The notes below the pieces were generated by a model, which ran no database searches, was not told where the DNA came from, and was given only the letters and a program-made list of their open reading frames with translations. The translations under genes and the position numbers were made by a program. From Thermoleophilia bacterium (GTDB lineage: Bacteria; Actinomycetota; Thermoleophilia; Gaiellales; Gaiellaceae), in contig JABFWJ010000262.1 of NCBI GenBank assembly GCA_013362295.1, positions 1 through 9,342 of the forward strand: DNA of 9,342 bases, given 5' to 3'. The first letter of the stretch is position 1. Each line of letters starts with the position of its first letter. Below are positions 5,644-9,342 of the stretch, in pieces.

Positions 5644-6503
5644 CGCTCACGACCGAGAACACGGCGATCGTGCTCGACTCGACGGCGGACTTCCCCGAAG
5701 CCCCGGAGCGGTATCCGAACTTCCGGGTCGTTCCGTTGTATGTGCTGTTCGGCGCCGAGAGCTTCAAGGATTACGTCGACATCACGCCCGAGCGCTTCTA
5801 CGCGCGCCTGCAGACCGCGCGGGAGTTGCCGACGACTTCGCAGCCGACGCCGGGCGACTTCCTCTCGACGTTCGAGGAGCTCGCGCCGAACTACGAGCGC
5901 ATTCTTGTGCTGACGCTCGCGTCGAACCTGTCGGGCACGTACGGCAGCGCGCAGGCCGCGGCCGAGATGCTCGGCGGCGATCAGGTGCGCGTGATCGACT
6001 CGCGTACGGCCTCCGCCTCGCTCGCGCTGCTCGCGCTCGGGGTGCAGCACCGACTGGAAAGGGGGACGACCGAAGAGGAGATCGACGAGTTCGTCGAGCG
6101 CTACAAGCGCACGCACGACCTTCTCTTCACCGTCAACACGCTCGAGTACCTCGCCAGGGGCGGTCGCATCGGACGTGCTGCGGCGTTCGCCGGCAACCTC
6201 CTGAACGTGAAGCCGATTCTCGCGTTGCGTGACGGCGAGGTGTTCCCGGTCAAGAAGGTGCGCGGCAACCACAAGGCGTTCGCCGAGTTCCGCAACCGCT
6301 TCGTTTCGACGACGACCGACTCGCCGAATCTCAAGGTCGGCATCGCGCACGCGGCGGCACCGGAACGACTGCACGCGCTGCGCGAGCTCGTCGAGCACGA
6401 GCGGCCGCACGCCCAGGTCGAAATCGCGACCACGCTCGGCGCCGTCGTGGGCACGCACGCGGGCCCGGGGACCGTCGGCTTCTTCTGGTTCCTGGACGAG
6501 TAG
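5640..6503 (+). CDS. DegV family protein (FakB-like fatty-acid-binding subunit)
   Basis: The 287-residue protein has the full DegV layout. VLDSTADFPE near residues 11-20 opens the first domain, TSQPTPGDF and SNLSGTYGSAQ (95-105) form the lipid head-group pocket, FTVNTLEYLARGGRIG (163-178) lies in the second domain, and THAGPG with H273 lies near the C-terminus. In the family, FakB proteins bind a fatty acid, present it to FakA for phosphorylation and hand the acyl-phosphate to PlsX/PlsY. The co-transcribed fakA fits this. The GTG start is backed by AGGAGG 10 nt upstream, and the start overlaps the receiver stop. Fatty-acid chain preference cannot be read from sequence. It is followed by a 49-nt gap with a promoter-like hexamer before recG. 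Confidence 0.93.
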   Translation: MTLTTENTAIVLDSTADFPEAPERYPNFRVVPLYVLFGAESFKDYVDITPERFYARLQTARELPTTSQPTPGDFLSTFEELAPNYERILVLTLASNLSGTYGSAQAAAEMLGGDQVRVIDSRTASASLALLALGVQHRLERGTTEEEIDEFVERYKRTHDLLFTVNTLEYLARGGRIGRAAAFAGNLLNVKPILALRDGEVFPVKKVRGNHKAFAEFRNRFVSTTTDSPNLKVGIAHAAAPERLHALRELVEHERPHAQVEIATTLGAVVGTHAGPGTVGFFWFLDE

Positions 6504-6538
6504 CGGTGGCCGCCGAGCATGTCGTCCGGACCGGGTCC

Positions 6539-6544
6539 TATCCT
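6539..6544 (+). promoter_or_regulatory. Candidate -10 element (TATCCT) before recG
   Basis: TATCCT fits TAnnnT and ends 8 nt before the GTG at 6553, or 17 nt before the ATG at 6562. The leaderless spacing favours the GTG start. No -35 is evident. Confidence 0.35.
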
Positions 6545-6552
6545 CGGTCCCG

Positions 6553-8778
6553 GTGGCGACGATGACCCGCGCGCATCCGGGTTTCACAGGTGTGGTCCAG
6601 CACGACTGGCCGCGCCCGCGCGGGTGGACGCCGACGCAGCGGCTGGACGCCGACGTCGCGACGCTGCCGGGGGTCGGGCCAACGCTCGCCAAGCGGCTGC
6701 GCGGCTTCGGCATCCGCTCGGTGCGCGACCTCCTCCTCCATGCGCCGCGTCGGTACGAGAGCGCGGTCGACCAGGTCGCGATCTCCAAGCTCGGCGAGAC
6801 CGAGGGCGAAGTCGCCATCGAAGGTCGAATAGTGAGCGCCCGCGCGCGGCCGTTGCGCAGGCGTCGGACACTCGTCACCGCCGCGGTCCGCGACGACAGC
6901 GGCGGCCAGATCAACGCCTCCTTCTTCAACCAGCCGTGGCTCGCCGACAAGCTGACGCCCGGGACCGAGGTGCGCCTGCGTGGAAAGCTCGGCCGGTTCG
7001 GGTTCGACGTGAAGAGCTACGACATAGGCGAGGCGCGGAAGACCGCCGACCACGCTCCGGTGTACCCCGCCTCCGAGCAGATCCCGTCCGCGCGCCTTCG
7101 TGAGCTCGTTCGCGTCGCGCTCGCCCTGCACGCGCACGACTTCCACGACCCGCTCCCCGCCGAGCTCGACCTGCCACTGCAGCGAGATGCGCTCGCGGCG
7201 CTCCACTTCCCGGCGGACGAGTCGGAGGCCGAAGCTGCGCGCCGCCGGCTCGCACTCGACGAGCTCGTCGCGTTGCAGCTCGTCGTCGCGCGCCTGCGTG
7301 ACACAGACGCGGTCGCCCCGTCGCTCGCCCGGCCGGGAGCATTGATCGAGCGGTATCGCGACGTGCTGCCGTTCAAGCTGACCGAGCACCAGGAGAGCGC
7401 GATCGCAGAGATCGACGCCGACCTCGGGCGCACGACGCCGATGCAGCGGCTGCTCCAGGGCGACGTCGGCTCCGGCAAGACCGTCGTCGCGCTCTACGGG
7501 CTGCTGCGCGCGGTCGAGAACGACCGCCAGGGCGCGCTGATGGCGCCGACGGAGACACTCGCCGAGCAGCACTTCCTGACGATCGAGCCGCTTTGTGCCC
7601 AACTCGGCGTGCGTTGCGTCCTGCTCACGGGCTCGGTCGGATCGAAGGCGATCCGCGACGAGATCGCAAACGGCGTGGCCCAGATCGCGGTCGGCACGCA
7701 CGCGCTGATCCAGCGCGACGTCGCGTTCGCGGACCTCGCCGTTGCCGTCGTCGACGAGCAGCACCGCTTCGGCGTCGAGCAGCGCAAGATGCTGAGTGAG
7801 GCACGGCCCTCACGTTCCTGGGACGCCGCAGACGACGCGGCGCCGGAGGGCACAGTCCTCTGGACGGGCCCGGAAGGCGACGTGGCGGCTGCGGCGTCAG
7901 GTGGCGGCGGAGCCCGGCTCCGCTGGGCGGGAGCCGACACCGGCCAGGGGCGTGAGAGCCCGCATGTGCTGCATATGACGGCTACGCCGATCCCGCGTAC
8001 GCTCGCGCTGACGATCTACGGCGACCTCTCGGTCAGCGAGATCGCGAAGCCGCCCGCGAACCGGAAGCCGATCGTGACAGCGCGCGTCGGCGCGGAGCGG
8101 TCGTCGGACGCGTACGGCCGGCTGCGCGTGCACCTCGACGCCGGCCGTCAGGCGTACATCGTCTGTCCCCTGATCGAGCAGTCCGAGACACGGCTCGCAC
8201 GCGCCGCCGAGGAGGAAGCCGAGCGGCTACGCCGCGCCGAGCTCAGGGGCTACCGCGTGGGGCTGCTGCACGGCAAGCTCAAGACGGCGGAGCGCCGCGA
8301 GGTGATGCGGCAGTTCAAGGAGCACGAGCTCGACGTGCTCGTCGCGACGACCGTGATCGAGGTCGGCGTCGACGTCCCGAACGCGACGATCATGATCGTG
8401 CAGGAGGCCGACCGGTTCGGCCTCGCCCAGCTGCACCAGCTGCGCGGGCGCGTCGGACGCGGGGGCGAGCAGAGCTACTGCCTGCTCATCTCGCGGCCGG
8501 TCGAGGAGCTGTCGGAGACGGCCGACCGCCGCCTGCAGGCGCTGGTCGACACGACCGACGGCTTCGAGCTCGCTCAGATCGACCTCGACCTACGGCGCGA
8601 GGGACAGCTGCTCGGCACGCAGCAGTCCGGCTGGAGCGACCTGCGCTTCACGAAGCTGCGCAGGGATCACGCGCTGATCGAGCGAGCCCGCGAGCTCGCT
8701 GCGGAGCTGTGCGACGAGGACGGCCCCTGGCAGGACGAGGCCAACCGGCTCGCCTCCGGCGCCGACGCCGCCGCGTAG
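6553..8778 (+). CDS. recG: ATP-dependent DNA helicase RecG with insertion between motifs II and III
   Basis: A 741-residue RecG, the branch-migrating helicase that reverses stalled forks and processes Holliday junctions. A helix-hairpin-helix-like LPGVGPTLAKRL (38-49) leads into the OB-fold wedge domain (about 60-160). The helicase part has Walker A GDVGSGKT (303-310), motif II DEQH (401-404), motif III MTATPIPR (475-482), motif VI QLRGRVGRGG (629-638) and the translocation motif around RREGQLLGTQQSG (681-693). Between RKML and PHVLHMTATP lie about 55 residues (7795-7959) where E. coli has about 10; the extra part is Ala/Gly-rich. The start is either GTG 6553, favoured by the -10 spacing, or ATG 6562; an in-frame open stretch reaching upstream through degV is a frame shadow. 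All motor motifs are intact, so the enzyme should be active. recG near fakA and an Asp23 gene is a common Gram-positive arrangement. Confidence 0.95.
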   Translation: MATMTRAHPGFTGVVQHDWPRPRGWTPTQRLDADVATLPGVGPTLAKRLRGFGIRSVRDLLLHAPRRYESAVDQVAISKLGETEGEVAIEGRIVSARARPLRRRRTLVTAAVRDDSGGQINASFFNQPWLADKLTPGTEVRLRGKLGRFGFDVKSYDIGEARKTADHAPVYPASEQIPSARLRELVRVALALHAHDFHDPLPAELDLPLQRDALAALHFPADESEAEAARRRLALDELVALQLVVARLRDTDAVAPSLARPGALIERYRDVLPFKLTEHQESAIAEIDADLGRTTPMQRLLQGDVGSGKTVVALYGLLRAVENDRQGALMAPTETLAEQHFLTIEPLCAQLGVRCVLLTGSVGSKAIRDEIANGVAQIAVGTHALIQRDVAFADLAVAVVDEQHRFGVEQRKMLSEARPSRSWDAADDAAPEGTVLWTGPEGDVAAAASGGGGARLRWAGADTGQGRESPHVLHMTATPIPRTLALTIYGDLSVSEIAKPPANRKPIVTARVGAERSSDAYGRLRVHLDAGRQAYIVCPLIEQSETRLARAAEEEAERLRRAELRGYRVGLLHGKLKTAERREVMRQFKEHELDVLVATTVIEVGVDVPNATIMIVQEADRFGLAQLHQLRGRVGRGGEQSYCLLISRPVEELSETADRRLQALVDTTDGFELAQIDLDLRREGQLLGTQQSGWSDLRFTKLRRDHALIERARELAAELCDEDGPWQDEANRLASGADAAA

Positions 8779-8818
8779 AGCTCTGGACGATCTTCGAGGC
8801 CGGTGGCATGATCGATCG

Positions 8819-9342
8819 GTGGGGGCAAGGGGTCGGCTCGCGCTCGTGGTCGTGTCCACGGTCGCGCTCGTCTGCTGCGCGGTCAGCGCCGCGCGCTCGA
8901 CGCACGCCGTCGAGCCGGCAAGCGTCTGGATCGCCGACGGGACCGTCTCCGCGATCGCCCCGACGGCGAACGGTGTGTTCATCGGCGGCGAGTTCTCGCT
9001 GCTCGGGCGCCCGACCGGCTCGTGGGTCGACGTCACCGCCTCGGGCACGCCGGTTGCGCGCCGGCCGCTGATCGAGGGGACGGTCTCGACCGCGGCGTCG
9101 GACGGTGCCGGCGGCTGGTACATCCGCGGCTCGGAGCTGTTCGTGGACGGGGTCGAGCGCCGCGGCGTGATCCACCTTCGCGGCAACGGCAACGTCGACT
9201 CCGCGTTCCGGCTCGCCTCGAACGGGGAGATCGACACAATTGTCCGGTCCGGGACGACGTTGTACGTCGGCGGCCGCTTCACCAGCGTCAACGGCAGCGC
9301 ACGCACCTCGCTCGCCGCCGTCGACACGCGCAGCGCTGACAT
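8819..9342 (+). CDS. Secreted protein with delta-60-type (DUF5122-like) beta-propeller repeats, 5' part
   Basis: The frame opens at GTG 8819 and stays open to the window end (174 codons seen). The N-terminus is a clear Sec signal peptide: Arg at 4 and 6, a hydrophobic core LALVVVSTVALVCC (7-20), and likely cleavage after A24 or after THA at 30. The sequence before the cysteines is not a proper lipobox. The exported part shows three blade-like units: VFIGGEFSLLG (from 53), a block around 97-130 with VIHLRGNGNVDSAF, and YVGGRFTSVNG (from 149). These match the GGxFTsvnG and LnaDGslDssF signatures of delta-60 repeats, thought to form beta-propellers in large extracellular proteins. A signal-bearing start directly before the repeats supports the GTG. 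The true length, any C-terminal anchor and the function are unknown. No terminator hairpin is seen in the 40-nt gap after recG. Confidence 0.85.
   Translation, partial: MGARGRLALVVVSTVALVCCAVSAARSTHAVEPASVWIADGTVSAIAPTANGVFIGGEFSLLGRPTGSWVDVTASGTPVARRPLIEGTVSTAASDGAGGWYIRGSELFVDGVERRGVIHLRGNGNVDSAFRLASNGEIDTIVRSGTTLYVGGRFTSVNGSARTSLAAVDTRSAD

Noticed and set aside
6229..6552. Upstream extension of the recG frame into degV
   Set aside because: This part is an Arg/Ser-rich shadow of degV; RecG homology begins only after the GTG/ATG at 6553/6562.
5592..6950. 452-codon open frame on the - strand opposite degV and the recG start
   Set aside because: It runs across two genuine genes and their gap with low-complexity Arg-rich sequence; no family resemblance.
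8765..8818. Possible terminator after recG
   Set aside because: GAGCTC and short GC repeats occur, but there is no stable hairpin followed by a T-run.
8836..8881. Lipoprotein signal (lipobox) in the secreted protein
   Set aside because: The residues before C20 are L-V-C, which lack the small residue required at -1; an ordinary Sec signal fits better.
8590..9342. 250-codon - strand frame open to the window end
   Set aside because: It lies opposite the recG end and the secreted protein, whose signal peptide and repeats are on the + strand. Its Ser/Pro/Arg/Thr-rich content is typical of a shadow.

Overview
This is a GC-rich, almost fully coding stretch with every supported gene on the + strand. 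The GC content, heavy GTG start use, TAnnnT hexamers next to start codons and overall gene content suggest an actinobacterium. A deep-branching lineage such as Thermoleophilia is my guess, but the window has no phylogenetic marker I could test.

Region 1 (1-3107) is a riboflavin operon. It holds the 3' end of ribD, an unrecognised 85-residue ORF, ribE (riboflavin synthase), ribBA (DHBP synthase / GTP cyclohydrolase II) and ribH (lumazine synthase). Together these cover the route from GTP and ribulose 5-phosphate to riboflavin. RibH is odd twice over: it has a proline-rich N-terminal extension of about 90 residues, and it lacks about 5 residues of the loop that normally follows the phosphate-binding Arg.

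Region 2 (3108-6503) starts with rpmB (ribosomal protein L28, four-cysteine form). It continues with an Asp23/Gls24 protein, a FakA-type DAK2 kinase, a lone receiver domain and a DegV/FakB-type fatty-acid-binding protein. The last four genes overlap by 4 nt each (GTGA or ATGA), so they are probably translationally coupled. The phospho-receiver placed between the two halves of a fatty-acid kinase is the most interesting feature of the window.

Region 3 (6504-9342) has recG, with an insertion of about 45 residues between helicase motifs II and III. After it comes the 5' part of a secreted protein with delta-60-type beta-propeller repeats, cut by the window end.

A pattern across the window: where genes do not overlap, a TAnnnT-like hexamer sits 6-10 nt before the start codon and no Shine-Dalgarno is seen, as expected of leaderless transcripts. 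Two of the overlapping genes instead have a purine-rich ribosome binding site. No tRNA, rRNA, CRISPR array, insertion sequence or clear rho-independent terminator was seen, and no gene-free stretch exceeds 60 nt.
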